From Methanomethylovorans hollandica DSM 15978 (GTDB lineage Archaea; Halobacteriota; Methanosarcinia; Methanosarcinales; Methanosarcinaceae), in contig NC_019977.1 of the NCBI RefSeq assembly GCF_000328665.1, positions 496,001 to 560,000 of the forward strand: 64,000 nucleotides of DNA, in the 5' to 3' direction. Positions 35,191 to 44,414 of this stretch are shown piece by piece. The position numbers and the translations under genes were made by a program. Every line of letters begins with the position of its first letter. The first letter of the stretch is position 1. The notes beneath the pieces are model-generated. The model saw only the letters and a list, made by a program, of their open reading frames with translations. It made no database searches and had not been told where the DNA came from.

Positions 35191-36422
35191 TGAATCTCAA
35201 TTCCATCGAGAAGCCTGTAGTGTCGAAGGTTACCAACAAATTGTTGATAGCCTGTCCACAAGGCATTTTGTGATAGGAAACGTTTCATGATATTGATAGC
35301 ACTATTGCGATCTCTATCCATTACGTTACCACAATCACATACCATATTTCTTTTCGAAAGAGGCATATCATGTAATTTTCCACAATTATGACATGCTTTC
35401 GAAGTATAACTCTCATCGATTCTTATTATTTTCTTACCTCTAAGCTCTGCTTTGTAGGTCAAGAATCCGATGAATCTTGATAGATAACCCTGATTTTGAG
35501 TAGATCTGTTTATAGATCGTTTCTTTTTACCAGTCACTTTTTTAGATTGTGCCATGTTTTTCACATTGAGATCGCCAACAATTATAGTATTAGCTTTGGT
35601 ATTTTCAATCATCTTTTTAGAAAGCCTGTGTTGGAAATCTTTTATCTGATGTGATTTTTTTGCTTCCATTTTTTGATATCTATTATGTAACCGGTTCCAT
35701 CGTTTACTGTCTTTTTTACAGTGATCTCTTCTAGACTTTATCGAATCGATTTTAGCATTCCAGTATTGATCGGAACGCGGTGTTTTAATCTCAAAGAATT
35801 TTCCTTGAGTATTCACGGCTGTCACTATTTTTGTTATTCCAAGATCTATGGCTTGATACAATCCATTATCAACATATTCTTTTTCGGGTGGGATTTCATA
35901 AGTTACAGAAACAAAAAACTCACCCCTTGCTTTGTATGGATCATCGTTGTAGATTTCTATCTGTTTGATTGGCAACAAATCAATAGCTGCTCCTATTTCG
36001 AATGCTAATGGGATTTTATTTACTTTATGCGAAAAACTGAGTTTACCATCCTTAGTTTTAAATCCACTTTGATTGTAAACCAATGTCATAAGATACTTCC
36101 TGCTTCGGAACTTTGGCGGTCTTGCAGACTTATCACCCTTCTTGCACAAAGCAAAGAATGATTTATAGTTAGCATCGAGCTTTTTTATAGTGGATTGTAG
36201 CACTTTAGAATAGACCATATTATACTGAGAATATTGTTTTTTAAGTTCAGGAAGCTGGTTCTGTTGTTCTACATATTTTACACTTCTATGTTCTTCCTTC
36301 CACTTTTCTCGTCTTTCAGCTAATGCGAAGTTGTAGACAAGTCTACACTTTTCGGACAATTTCCAAAGAACATCAACTTGTTCCTCAGTTGGATGTATTT
36401 TGATCTTCTTCGTCAGTTGCAT
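35172..36422 (-). CDS. tnpB: TnpB (RNA-guided nuclease family) with altered RuvC-II
   Basis: 416 residues. RuvC-I is present as AIDLGITKIV (Asp193), a zinc ribbon as C-x2-C (344-347) and C-x-C (362-364), and RuvC-III as MDRDRNSAINI (Asp371). The RuvC-II position, normally a glutamate in a VxEDLN motif, reads IIVGDLNVKNM, with glycine at 283 (codon GGC). It is therefore either a catalytically rearranged TnpB using another acidic residue, or nuclease-dead. It overlaps tnpA by 38 bases. Confidence 0.88.
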   Translation of the reverse strand: MQLTKKIKIHPTEEQVDVLWKLSEKCRLVYNFALAERREKWKEEHRSVKYVEQQNQLPELKKQYSQYNMVYSKVLQSTIKKLDANYKSFFALCKKGDKSARPPKFRSRKYLMTLVYNQSGFKTKDGKLSFSHKVNKIPLAFEIGAAIDLLPIKQIEIYNDDPYKARGEFFVSVTYEIPPEKEYVDNGLYQAIDLGITKIVTAVNTQGKFFEIKTPRSDQYWNAKIDSIKSRRDHCKKDSKRWNRLHNRYQKMEAKKSHQIKDFQHRLSKKMIENTKANTIIVGDLNVKNMAQSKKVTGKKKRSINRSTQNQGYLSRFIGFLTYKAELRGKKIIRIDESYTSKACHNCGKLHDMPLSKRNMVCDCGNVMDRDRNSAINIMKRFLSQNALWTGYQQFVGNLRHYRLLDGIEIHRIEAK

Positions 36423-36825
36423 GTTTCCCTTGATTGTCTACATATTGTTTAAGTACGTCCAGTGTAACTTGGCCAGTTGTTGCTATGAAATAAGATCTTG
36501 ACCAAAATGTATCTTTCCATAGCATTGTTTTTATGCCTGGGTAATTCTTTCTGATCTCTCTCGATGTAATGGTTTTGATTGTATTGATGTATTTAGGTAA
36601 ATTCAGAGTTGGTTTTGTGGTAAACAATAAATGGAAGTGATCTTTGTCACATTCGATGTTAACAATGTCTACCTCAAAGGTATCACTTATTTGACGTATT
36701 TTCATCTTTAGGAAGTCTACGATATTTTGATTGTCAAGAACTTTTCTTCGATATTTGACACATTGCACAAAATGATAGTGCAGTGAGTATACAGAATGAC
36801 TTGCTTTATCGAGATCATACAGCAT
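36385..36825 (-). CDS. tnpA: TnpA, IS200/IS605 Y1 HUH transposase
   Basis: 146 residues from the ATG at 36825. It has the histidine-hydrophobic-histidine motif (DHFHLLF) and the catalytic tyrosine in VLKQYVDNQG near the C-terminus. These residues cut and rejoin single-stranded ends of the element. The frame looks intact, so the element may be active. Confidence 0.9.
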   Translation of the reverse strand: MLYDLDKASHSVYSLHYHFVQCVKYRRKVLDNQNIVDFLKMKIRQISDTFEVDIVNIECDKDHFHLLFTTKPTLNLPKYINTIKTITSREIRKNYPGIKTMLWKDTFWSRSYFIATTGQVTLDVLKQYVDNQGKHATDEEDQNTSN

Positions 36826-36950
36826 AGTTATCAATTATAATATGTAACTATGATTGCAAATACTTATTTGTGTTATGTTGCAGTAGGCACGCATTCATCT
36901 CCCACCTGCCAGTTTACGACTGGCGAGGAAGGAGACTTCTGCTGTAGAAG

Positions 36951-37210
36951 TTAAAGAGAAATATGCTATTCGAGTTAATATTCATAAAGTAAGTATTCAT
37001 ATTCAAAATAATAGGTCAACATTTAAAACATTATATGGTAAACGCTTTTTATGCCACTATCCACTGTTTATCTATATTTGGCTGTTTTGTTTTCTTTAGC
37101 ACTGCTTAACGCAGAACAAAAAGTTTATATGGCATTGCTCAGTACACAATCGTACATTATAGCTTAAATAAGAACATTATCTCAAATAGAGATTTAAGAC
37201 AGGAATCAAA
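36951..37210. promoter_or_regulatory. Upstream region of the PaaK-like gene
   Basis: AT-rich DNA of 260 bases. A TTTATAT tract around 37123-37130 is a possible TATA box for the gene starting at 37211. No palindrome or RNA fold is evident. Confidence 0.35.
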
Positions 37211-38506
37211 ATGTGTGCAGACCTAATGCAATGTGATATTTGGAAAGATTATACAGCGCCTTCTCCGGAGAAGCAGCTTCAGAAATTCCGGTCCCTGCTG
37301 GAATATGTTGCGGCTAACAGTCCTTTCTACAAACAGAAGTTCTCAAAAGAAAATGTAGACATAGGAGCCATTAAAAGTCTTGAAGATATCGGCACCCTTC
37401 CTTTTACATACAAGGAAGAACTGAGGGAGGGCTATCCCCTTGGTCTGCAGGCAGCGCCTGAAGAGAAAGTGGTGCGCATTCATTCCTCCTCCGGAACTAC
37501 AGGTAAACCGGTTATTATTCCCTACACACAAAAAGATGTGGATCACTGGGCAGATATGATGAAAAGGTGCTATGAACTTGCAGGTATGACTAATAAGGAC
37601 AGGATACAGATCACTCCCGGTTACGGTCTGTGGACCGCAGGCATTGGTTTTCAGCTTGGTGCTGAAAAGCTGGGTGGCATGGCAGTACCTATGGGTCCGG
37701 GAAATACTGAAAAACAATTGCAGATGCTCATGGATCTACATTGTACTGCTATTGCAAGCACTTCTTCCTATGCCCTGCTGCTGGCAGAGGAAATTAATAG
37801 AAGGGGCATAAGAGATAAAATCCATCTTAAGAAAGGTATCATAGGTTCAGAAAGGTGGAGCCGGAAGATGCGTGTCCGCATTGAGGAAGAGCTGGGTCTG
37901 GAAAGCTTTGATATATATGGCCTGACGGAAATATACGGTCCCGGCATTGCACAGGACTGTCACCTGCATGATGGTCTGCATTACTGGTCAGACCTTTTAT
38001 ACTTTGAGATAATCGATCCTGTAACAGGTGAAATACTACCGGATGGAGAGATGGGTGAACTTGTTGTGACAACCCTGTCAAAGGAAGGTGCTCCTCTTAT
38101 ACGTTACAGGACAAGGGACCTTACACGTATAATTCCGGGACACTGTACTTGCGGATGTCCTTTTCCCCGCATTGACAGAATATTAGGTCGTACAGATGAC
38201 AGGATCAAATTAAAAGGGGTTAATGTCTACCCTGGACAGATCGAAGACATTACTCACAGACTGGATGGTGTCAGCAGCGAGTACCAGCTCCTGCTGTCCC
38301 GCGATGGTGGCAAGGAATCCATGCTTTTCCGTGTGGAGGTGGATAATGCCCAGGACCCTTGCTGCAGGCAGACAAAAGAAAAAGCCATCAGAAAAGCTTT
38401 TCGTGATCTCATTGGTATCTCCGTAGATGTGGAATGTCTGAACATCGGAGATCTGCCGCGCAGTGAGAAAAAAAGTAAACGGGTGATAGATACAAGGGAT
38501 GTATAG
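37211..38506 (+). CDS. Phenylacetate-CoA ligase family protein (F390 synthetase-like)
   Basis: 431 residues of the PaaK adenylate-forming family: P-loop SSSGTTGKP, the YGLTEIYGPG core motif and RTDDRIKLKGVNVYPGQIED near the C-terminus. Methanogen homologues include coenzyme F390 synthetase, which adenylates F420 when cells meet oxygen, as well as aryl-CoA ligases. The length fits both. No IorAB or aromatic-amino-acid genes are adjacent, so the substrate is open. The cbb3 oxidase in the same window makes the F390 option worth testing. Confidence 0.82.
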   Translation: MCADLMQCDIWKDYTAPSPEKQLQKFRSLLEYVAANSPFYKQKFSKENVDIGAIKSLEDIGTLPFTYKEELREGYPLGLQAAPEEKVVRIHSSSGTTGKPVIIPYTQKDVDHWADMMKRCYELAGMTNKDRIQITPGYGLWTAGIGFQLGAEKLGGMAVPMGPGNTEKQLQMLMDLHCTAIASTSSYALLLAEEINRRGIRDKIHLKKGIIGSERWSRKMRVRIEEELGLESFDIYGLTEIYGPGIAQDCHLHDGLHYWSDLLYFEIIDPVTGEILPDGEMGELVVTTLSKEGAPLIRYRTRDLTRIIPGHCTCGCPFPRIDRILGRTDDRIKLKGVNVYPGQIEDITHRLDGVSSEYQLLLSRDGGKESMLFRVEVDNAQDPCCRQTKEKAIRKAFRDLIGISVDVECLNIGDLPRSEKKSKRVIDTRDV

Positions 38507-38697
38507 TTTTTTAAGGATATAGATTTGATCAGATCCGGCAAATTTTTTTGTTCTCAATATCGGTATATATTCATCCCGCTCTACAAAATTTGCCCCCCTC
38601 CCGTTTAACGGAAGCGGACAGACAATTGGATGTTTGCACTGGGATCTTAAGCTGAAAAAGATGCATTAGAAAGATGAGCTATGAGTGCTCAAAAACC

Positions 38698-38823
38698 TCA
38701 GACCTTTGATGAGGTGCTGGTTTCCAGGCACTGGATAGTACAGTACATCTTGTCACGTGCACACTTACGCAAAACATGCATCTTGCGGCCACACTTCTGA
38801 CAGTTTACAGTTACATATTCCAT
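38698..38823 (-). CDS. 41-residue zinc-ribbon-like protein
   Basis: The ATG at 38823 follows a GGAG by eight bases. The product is 41 residues with five cysteines: CQKCGRKMHVLRKCARDKMYC and then CLE. The first pair (C-x2-C) and a second pair suit one zinc site, and the many Lys/Arg suggest nucleic acid binding. It is flanked by gene-free DNA on both sides and is not part of an operon. No family is recognised. Confidence 0.55.
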   Translation of the reverse strand: MEYVTVNCQKCGRKMHVLRKCARDKMYCTIQCLETSTSSKV

Positions 38824-39096
38824 ATCTTTTTCTCCATTTGCGCTTTATTTCCAGTAATCGGGCACACGTTTTGATCTTTTGGATATTTGAAGCCTATGAC
38901 TTCACGGTTGATCCACACTTTTTTTCTGTTGTTCTTATTATGTACCTTTTATGAATTGGTATATTAATATTTCTATAGTTTTATATATAATTGTTTTTGT
39001 TATGATGAGTTGTGCTTGTACCTATAAAGAGTGGTGTGCAGGCAGACGCCTGCGTGTACCTGTATATACTCAGTCTGTTGAATTCACAAACCTTCT
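38824..39096. other. Gene-free AT-rich stretch
   Basis: No supported gene or RNA. It should contain the promoter of the zinc-ribbon gene (minus strand) and the 3' end of hisG. A few short frames without ribosome-binding sites are discounted. Confidence 0.4.
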
Positions 39097-39969
39097 TTAT
39101 CGTACTATTTTTGAAATGTCCATTTCTAGGATATCTTCAGCACCAAGTGCCTTGAGCCTGGGGATCAGCAGGTTAACTTCGTTCTTACTGACAACGGTCT
39201 CTACTGCATAGTAATCGGATTTATACAACTGAGAAACTGTAGGTCTCTTCATGGATGGGAGGAAATCGATGATCGCATCCAGTTTATCACATGGGACGTT
39301 CATATCAAGGAGCACTTTTCCCCGTGCTTCTATGACAGAGAGCAGTAAAGTCCTGATTTCCTCTATCTCCCGTCTTTTAAGAGGGTCTTGCCAGCTTTTC
39401 TTGTTAGCTATGAGCTTTGTAGAGGATTCCATAATCTGATCAACTATCTTAAGCCCATTCCTGCGTAAGGTGGAACCTGTTTCCGTGAGATCGACCACCA
39501 CGTCCATGAGGTCAGGTACCTTTGCTTCTGTGGCACCATAGGAAAAATGGATCTCCACAGGGATGTTCAGATCATCAAAGAACTTCTGTGTCATTTTCGG
39601 ATATTCAGTAGAGACTCTGCTACCCGGTTTAATGTCCTTTGCACTCCGTATGTCACTTTCCTGAGGTACTGCTATGACTATCTTGACATTGCCTGAACCC
39701 TGTTTACTATAGGGCAGATCAGCAACTTCCACAACATCAGAGCTGGATTCTGTTACCCAGTCAAGCCCTGAGATACCCAGATCAAAGTATCCATCATGTA
39801 CATAGCGCGGGATTTCCTGTGGGCGCAGGATCTTGACCTTTTTTATCCTGGGGTCATTGATGGTAGGATTGTATTGCCTGTCAGTCTTCTTTATTTCAAG
39901 GTCTGCCTGCTTAAAGAGCAGAAGTGTCTGTTCTTCCAGACTACCTTTTGGAATAGCTATTTCGATCAA
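39097..39969 (-). CDS. hisG: ATP phosphoribosyltransferase, long form
   Basis: 290 residues, the length of the long HisG with its own C-terminal regulatory ACT-like domain. Motifs: IPKGSLEEQTL at the start, DLGISGLDWV, and VVDLTETGSTLRRNGLKI, which holds the PRPP-binding loop. It joins ATP and PRPP in the first step of histidine synthesis and is normally inhibited by histidine. No other his gene is adjacent. Confidence 0.95.
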   Translation of the reverse strand: MIEIAIPKGSLEEQTLLLFKQADLEIKKTDRQYNPTINDPRIKKVKILRPQEIPRYVHDGYFDLGISGLDWVTESSSDVVEVADLPYSKQGSGNVKIVIAVPQESDIRSAKDIKPGSRVSTEYPKMTQKFFDDLNIPVEIHFSYGATEAKVPDLMDVVVDLTETGSTLRRNGLKIVDQIMESSTKLIANKKSWQDPLKRREIEEIRTLLLSVIEARGKVLLDMNVPCDKLDAIIDFLPSMKRPTVSQLYKSDYYAVETVVSKNEVNLLIPRLKALGAEDILEMDISKIVR

Positions 39970-40150
39970 TGTGCCAACCTTTCCGTATGTTTCGGTTTAA
40001 TATGGCATGCAATTATTATCTGGGGTATAAAGCATATTCGATTGGAAAAAAGCAAAATGATTTATCTGTGTTAGAATTTATGTTGGGTCCCATTCAATTG
40101 CACTGAAGACAGACAATTGGTTTATATACACCCTATTCAATGAAGAAAGC

Positions 40151-40702
40151 ATGATAGAGGACATTCTCATACCTTTTCTGCTAGTGGGCCTTGCAGAGCT
40201 TGGGGATAAAACACAGCTCGCTGTCCTTGTGCTGTCCACAAAGACAAAGCAGTATGGTCCCCTGCTTTCCGGGGTTATGCTTGCTTTTGTGCTGACCGAT
40301 GGCATAGCTATTGTCCTTGGCGATTTTATCGCTTCTGTTGTACCCCTGGATTATGTGAAACTATTTGCAGGTCTCCTTTTTGTGATATTTGGTATCCTGA
40401 TGCTTTACAACAGGAATAAGGATGAGGATGAAGGATCATATGAACTGAAAAGTCCTTTTGTATCGGGTTTTTCCCTGATACTTGTTTCTGAGATGGGTGA
40501 TAAAACACAGTTAGCTGCGGCTCTGTTTGCTACCCAGTATGATCCCGTGATGGTATTTATAGGTGTGATCCTTGCTTTGTTGCTATTGTCTGCAATGGCT
40601 ATCTATGTTGGCAAGAAGCTTATGGAAAAGATCAATAAGCATACTATTTCCACAGCTGCTGGGATTCTTTTCATTCTGATAGGGATCACTTTCTTTTTCT
40701 GA
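40151..40702 (+). CDS. UPF0016/GDT1 family cation transporter
   Basis: 183 residues in two homologous halves, each with the ExGDKT signature (ELGDKTQLAVL near residue 17 and EMGDKTQLAAA near residue 115). Members of this family carry Mn2+ or Ca2+ (GDT1, TMEM165, MneA). Six helices are expected. No yybP-ykoY-type leader is visible upstream. Confidence 0.9.
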   Translation: MIEDILIPFLLVGLAELGDKTQLAVLVLSTKTKQYGPLLSGVMLAFVLTDGIAIVLGDFIASVVPLDYVKLFAGLLFVIFGILMLYNRNKDEDEGSYELKSPFVSGFSLILVSEMGDKTQLAAALFATQYDPVMVFIGVILALLLLSAMAIYVGKKLMEKINKHTISTAAGILFILIGITFFF

Positions 40703-40774
40703 GTTCAAATAAAAGGCTGTTCATTCTTAAGCCTTAATTACTATGAACTCTTATCTTTCTGAGAAGGGAGTACT

Positions 40775-40999
40775 ATGGCCAAACTACAGATCATGAAATG
40801 CAGGGACCTTGGATTCAATGATGATTTCATTGTTATAGAACAAGATCGCGAAATCGCAAAGAAGAAGATGATGGATCACATATTGGAGAAGCATAAGGCA
40901 GAGTTTGAAATCCTGTCTGAAATGCACCAGGAAGAGATCCGTGCAAAAATGGATTTTCTGCTGACGCGAGGTTGTGGCTGCGGGGTCAAAGAGCTCTGA
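40775..40999 (+). CDS. DUF1059-type small protein
   Basis: Seventy-four residues beginning MAKLQIMKCRDLGFNDDFIV and ending with a GCGCGVKEL tail. The first half, with CRDLGFNDDF and a DHILEKH helix, matches DUF1059. The three cysteines could bind a metal. A GAAGGGAG ribosome-binding site precedes the ATG. The function is unknown. Confidence 0.75.
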   Translation: MAKLQIMKCRDLGFNDDFIVIEQDREIAKKKMMDHILEKHKAEFEILSEMHQEEIRAKMDFLLTRGCGCGVKEL

Positions 41000-41017
41000 T
41001 GTTGTTGGGTTCAGCAA

Positions 41018-41074
41018 ATAAACCTCTTTATCTGGACATCATTGAACATGATCCAGTTTCTTAAATAAAGGTTT
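41018..41074 (+). terminator. Long stem-loop between the DUF1059 gene and RNase P RNA
   Basis: AAACCTCTTTAT followed by CTGGA (41019-41035) can pair with TCCAG followed by ATAAAGGTTT (41052-41074), leaving an inner loop and a small bulge. It probably ends the upstream transcript or insulates the RNase P gene. No T-run follows directly. Confidence 0.4.
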
Positions 41075-41144
41075 CTCAGTTCATTTTTTTAAAATTTTTG
41101 CCTGTCTTCATTACATTTATATCCGATGTAGCTTTCTATGTATC

Positions 41145-41495
41145 GGAGAGAGGAAGGGCGGCCTCCGGGTCTATGATCTGAGGAAAGTCTCCCCACCGTC
41201 TGAACACACGAACACCTGTGAAGGGTGTCTGGCGAGAGCCAGGGCTCTGGCACAGAAACGATACCAAGCCATGCCAATGCAATGATACCGTAAGGTTGAG
41301 GTCGTATGGAATGTGGATGGAACGGCGAATCCTCGTGGGTGCAAGTCAGAAGTAGGGATAAGCGGTGTTCAGAACGCCCCCGAAGTTAACGACGCTTAGC
41401 CGAATGCCGCAGCTGCAAATGCCACAGGCTGTCTTTTTAGTGCCATGCACTTAAGGGATCTTTGCAGTAACAGAAGGGAGCTTACTCTCCTCACT
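41145..41495 (+). ncRNA. rnpB: RNase P RNA, archaeal type A
   Basis: The universal CR-I sequence GAGGAAAGTC is at 41180-41189, and the matching CR-V sequence ACAGAAGGGAGCTTACTC is near 41470-41487. The terminal P1 helix pairs GGAGAG (41145-41150) with CTCTCC (41485-41490). The internal GGTGCAAGTCAGAAGTAGG region is also typical. The length, about 350 nt, suits a methanogen type A RNA. Its 3' end abuts or slightly overlaps the stop of the convergent geranylgeranyl reductase gene. End positions are estimates from P1. Confidence 0.9.
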
Positions 41496-42681
41496 CCTTT
41501 GCAGTTTTAAACATGCTCTCAACTATTTTAAGCAGTGTTACGGGTGTTCTCAGCACAGACCTTTTTATGTATTCCCTGTAACCATAAACTCCCTTTCCTG
41601 TAAGTACATACATTTTAAAAAGTTCAGGGTCCTTATCGAACAGGTAAAATATCTTCTCTATATGTTCATGGAAAGCATTTCCAAATTTAAAAGCGGTATG
41701 TAAATCGTTATTAAATAGTGAATCACATCTCTTCCTGTAAGAGGAAAGGTCAGTACCAGTATAGATAGCTTCAGCTGCCACTTCACCTGCAGTTACTCCG
41801 CTTGCAACTGCATAATATATGCCCTCACCCAAAAAAGGGTCCACAAAACCTGCAGCATCTCCTACAAGAAGCACTTTTTCCCCATAGGTGTTCCTGTTCA
41901 TACCACCTACAGGTACCCTGTGTATGAACCTGTGATCAATATGTGCAGCGAGGTCTACTCCCTTTTCCTTAGAAAGGAAGGATATGAATTCATCAAAAGC
42001 CTGTGCAGGTTTCATATTACTAGGTTTCCACAGGCCTATGCCCACGGACATTATGTTCCCTTTCGGGAATACCCATCCATATCCCCGGCTTTTAAGGAAA
42101 TATGCCTCTATCAGTTCTTTATCAAGGATACATCTCTCTGCATCTTCCGAACTTAGTGCTATCTCTGTCTCGATGCATATTCCATACCCTTGCGGTTCCC
42201 ATTTTTTTCTCAGACCTGTTTCTCTGGCAACAGTGCTGTTCACACCATCTGCTCCGATCAATATTTTTGCAGCGTGCTCTCCTTTTGTTGTTACAACATG
42301 TACTCGTTCATCTGTTATGTTAACCGAGATTACCTTCTCCCCGGTATTTATGACAGCTCCACTGTTCTGTGCCTGTTTTAATAGAAAATGGTCAAAAGAA
42401 TCGCGGAAAACAAGTATTGATGCCGCTTCTTTAATCTTTTGTGATGACTGCCTCATAGCAGGTGAATGTATGGTAGCCCCGTAACACATATATTGGGGCT
42501 TTACATCATCTATAGGGCCAATGAGCTTTAATGCTTTCCAGGATACTGCACCCCCACAGGCTTTATAGCGTGGTACTTCTTCCTTTTCCAGAAGGAGCAC
42601 TCGCAGCCCCTTCTCAGCACATGTCCGTGCAGCCATTGCACCACCTGGTCCGCCACCGACAACTATGACATCATGATCCAT
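41491..42681 (-). CDS. Digeranylgeranylglycerophospholipid reductase family protein
   Basis: 396 residues from the ATG at 42681, preceded by AGGTG. The FAD-binding motif VIVVGGGPGGAMAARTCAEKG, the PRYKACGGAVS motif and VLLVGDAAGFVDPFLGEGI identify the geranylgeranyl reductase family. Such enzymes saturate the isoprenoid chains of archaeal membrane lipids, using F420H2 or ferredoxin-derived electrons. Methanosarcinales carry several paralogues, so the exact substrate is open. Confidence 0.88.
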   Translation of the reverse strand: MDHDVIVVGGGPGGAMAARTCAEKGLRVLLLEKEEVPRYKACGGAVSWKALKLIGPIDDVKPQYMCYGATIHSPAMRQSSQKIKEAASILVFRDSFDHFLLKQAQNSGAVINTGEKVISVNITDERVHVVTTKGEHAAKILIGADGVNSTVARETGLRKKWEPQGYGICIETEIALSSEDAERCILDKELIEAYFLKSRGYGWVFPKGNIMSVGIGLWKPSNMKPAQAFDEFISFLSKEKGVDLAAHIDHRFIHRVPVGGMNRNTYGEKVLLVGDAAGFVDPFLGEGIYYAVASGVTAGEVAAEAIYTGTDLSSYRKRCDSLFNNDLHTAFKFGNAFHEHIEKIFYLFDKDPELFKMYVLTGKGVYGYREYIKRSVLRTPVTLLKIVESMFKTAKE

Positions 42682-42936
42682 ACTTTTCACCTGTTCATTG
42701 CCTGTATGATGTTTTCAGGCATAAAGTTAAATCAAGAGAATCTTTCTAAATATATGTATTTTTCTGCAGGTCACGGATGATATGAAATATGACTTTGTAG
42801 CAATCTTATTTTTGTCCAGTACAAAAAACAATTCTCATTTTCATTGTGTTGAGAATAGTTAGTGTGTTAGCTTGACTCATTGGAACAAAACTATGCTGTC
42901 CAAAGAGTGCTAATAAAAATACACAAGGAAACTTTG

Positions 42937-44409
42937 TTATGTGTTATATATAAACTCCACAAAGCTTCTTGCAAACTCTTCATACGAACTTGCCACAAGA
43001 TGGGCATAGCAGCCCAGTGTGTTCTTTACTGTGAGTCCGTCCCAGCCTTCGATGATGCCTGTGCCCCGGGAGAGTTTGATGGCGAATTTGGCATCTTCGG
43101 GTAGTTCTGTGACTTCTGAGTGATGAAACTCATGGGCCCGAAAGTCGTTTCCGATTTTACCGATGACTGTATCCAGGGTTAGAGATCCGATGTTGTAGCT
43201 GACCACACGTTTATGTCCCATGAGGGTGTGTCCCGGGAGTGCACCCACCATGTCATAGGTGGATTCTGGCATCTCGGCCATGTGGTACGTACCTTTGTCT
43301 TTGACACCAGTCGTGAGCTTCTCAGTAAGGTACATCAGACCACCACATTCTCCGTAAATGGGCATTCCTGCCTCGGATGCTGCTTTCATATCTTCGCGCA
43401 TGGAGATATTTGCCTCAAGCTCCGCAGCGAACAGTTCCGGATAGCCGCCTCCAATATATATCCCATCCACATCCGGCAGGTGTTTGTCATGCACCGGACT
43501 GAAATACTGCAGTTTCGCCCCCGCAAGCTGCAGCAGTTCAAGATTATCATGATAATAGAAGTTGAAAGCCTCATCCAGGGCAATGCCGATTACTGGCTTT
43601 TGTGATATTTCTCTTCGGACAAAGATTGTATCCGAGGGTCTTGAAAGCGGAGCTGTCTGCCGCGCAATGTCCAGCACTTTGTCTATGTCCACACCTTCAA
43701 TGATCACATCACGGATAGTGTTTATCCTGGTATCAAAATCTGCTGACCTGCGGCGCTCTTCTATGGCAGGTACGAGTCCCAGGTGGCGCATAGAGATCAT
43801 CATCTCATTGTTACGGTGAATGATGCCTATCACCGGTACGCCGGTGTAGTGCTCGATGGCTTCCTTTGCCTTCATGGCATGCCTCTGGCCACCAATATTA
43901 TTCAGTATCACACCTGCAATGTTCACCTGCGGATCAAAGGCCTTGAAACCGGAAACAATAGCTGCAGCCGAACGGGTAATACTGCGGGCGTTCAGGACAA
44001 GGATGACCGCACAGTTGAGGATCTTTGCAATCTGTGCAGTGCTGCCAATGTCACTGTAGCTCTCCAGACCCTCATACAGCCCTCGCACACCCTCTATAAT
44101 GGCAATATCAGCCTCTCCATCCACTTCATATCCGTGCAGGAACACATCAAGTACTCTTTCCTCGTCCATGAGGTAACCATCGATGTTTCGCGCCCGGCGT
44201 CCGGTGATATCTGAATAATAACTGGGATCGATATAATCCAGGCCCACCTTGAACGGCTGTACCTTATAACCGGCCTTTGACAGAGCAGCCAGGAGGCCAA
44301 TGGTTACAGTGGTCTTACCGGAAGACGAACTTCCGGCAGAGATAAGCACTCTGGGAATATGCTTCCCCTCGCCTGATGCTGCAGGTTTTATGTGGGTGGA
44401 GGTGTTCAT
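42937..44409 (-). CDS. cfbB: Ni-sirohydrochlorin a,c-diamide synthase
   Basis: 490 residues. The N-terminal dethiobiotin-synthase-like ATPase domain has GSSSSGKTTVT (about residues 26-36). The C-terminal glutamine amidotransferase domain has the nucleophile in MPIYGECGGLMYLTEKL. It resembles CbiA, but the adjacent cfbC and cfbD make it CfbB, which amidates the a and c side chains of Ni-sirohydrochlorin with glutamine and ATP in F430 synthesis. It begins five bases after cfbC. CfbA, the nickel chelatase, is not in this window. Confidence 0.93.
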   Translation of the reverse strand: MNTSTHIKPAASGEGKHIPRVLISAGSSSSGKTTVTIGLLAALSKAGYKVQPFKVGLDYIDPSYYSDITGRRARNIDGYLMDEERVLDVFLHGYEVDGEADIAIIEGVRGLYEGLESYSDIGSTAQIAKILNCAVILVLNARSITRSAAAIVSGFKAFDPQVNIAGVILNNIGGQRHAMKAKEAIEHYTGVPVIGIIHRNNEMMISMRHLGLVPAIEERRRSADFDTRINTIRDVIIEGVDIDKVLDIARQTAPLSRPSDTIFVRREISQKPVIGIALDEAFNFYYHDNLELLQLAGAKLQYFSPVHDKHLPDVDGIYIGGGYPELFAAELEANISMREDMKAASEAGMPIYGECGGLMYLTEKLTTGVKDKGTYHMAEMPESTYDMVGALPGHTLMGHKRVVSYNIGSLTLDTVIGKIGNDFRAHEFHHSEVTELPEDAKFAIKLSRGTGIIEGWDGLTVKNTLGCYAHLVASSYEEFARSFVEFIYNT

Positions 44410-44414
44410 ACTGA

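Larger units (their letters stand above)
35111..36950 (-). mobile_element. IS200/IS605-family insertion sequence
   Basis: About 1.84 kb read on the minus strand. The left end (near 36950) has two subterminal hairpins, GCCAGT/ACTGGC (36908-36913 with 36919-36924) and CTTCT/AGAAG (36936-36940 with 36946-36950), and abuts TTTAAC on the minus strand, a likely target/TAM. The right end carries a GCTTTC/GAAAGC hairpin (35128-35142) with a bulged extension. It contains tnpA and tnpB, and has no terminal inverted repeats or target duplication, as usual for this family. Exact ends are approximate. Confidence 0.8.

Noticed and set aside
42937-44409. Cobyrinate a,c-diamide synthase CbiA of B12 synthesis
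   Set aside because: The sequence family is close, but direct linkage to NifH-like, NifD-like and Mur-ligase genes marks the F430 pathway enzyme CfbB.
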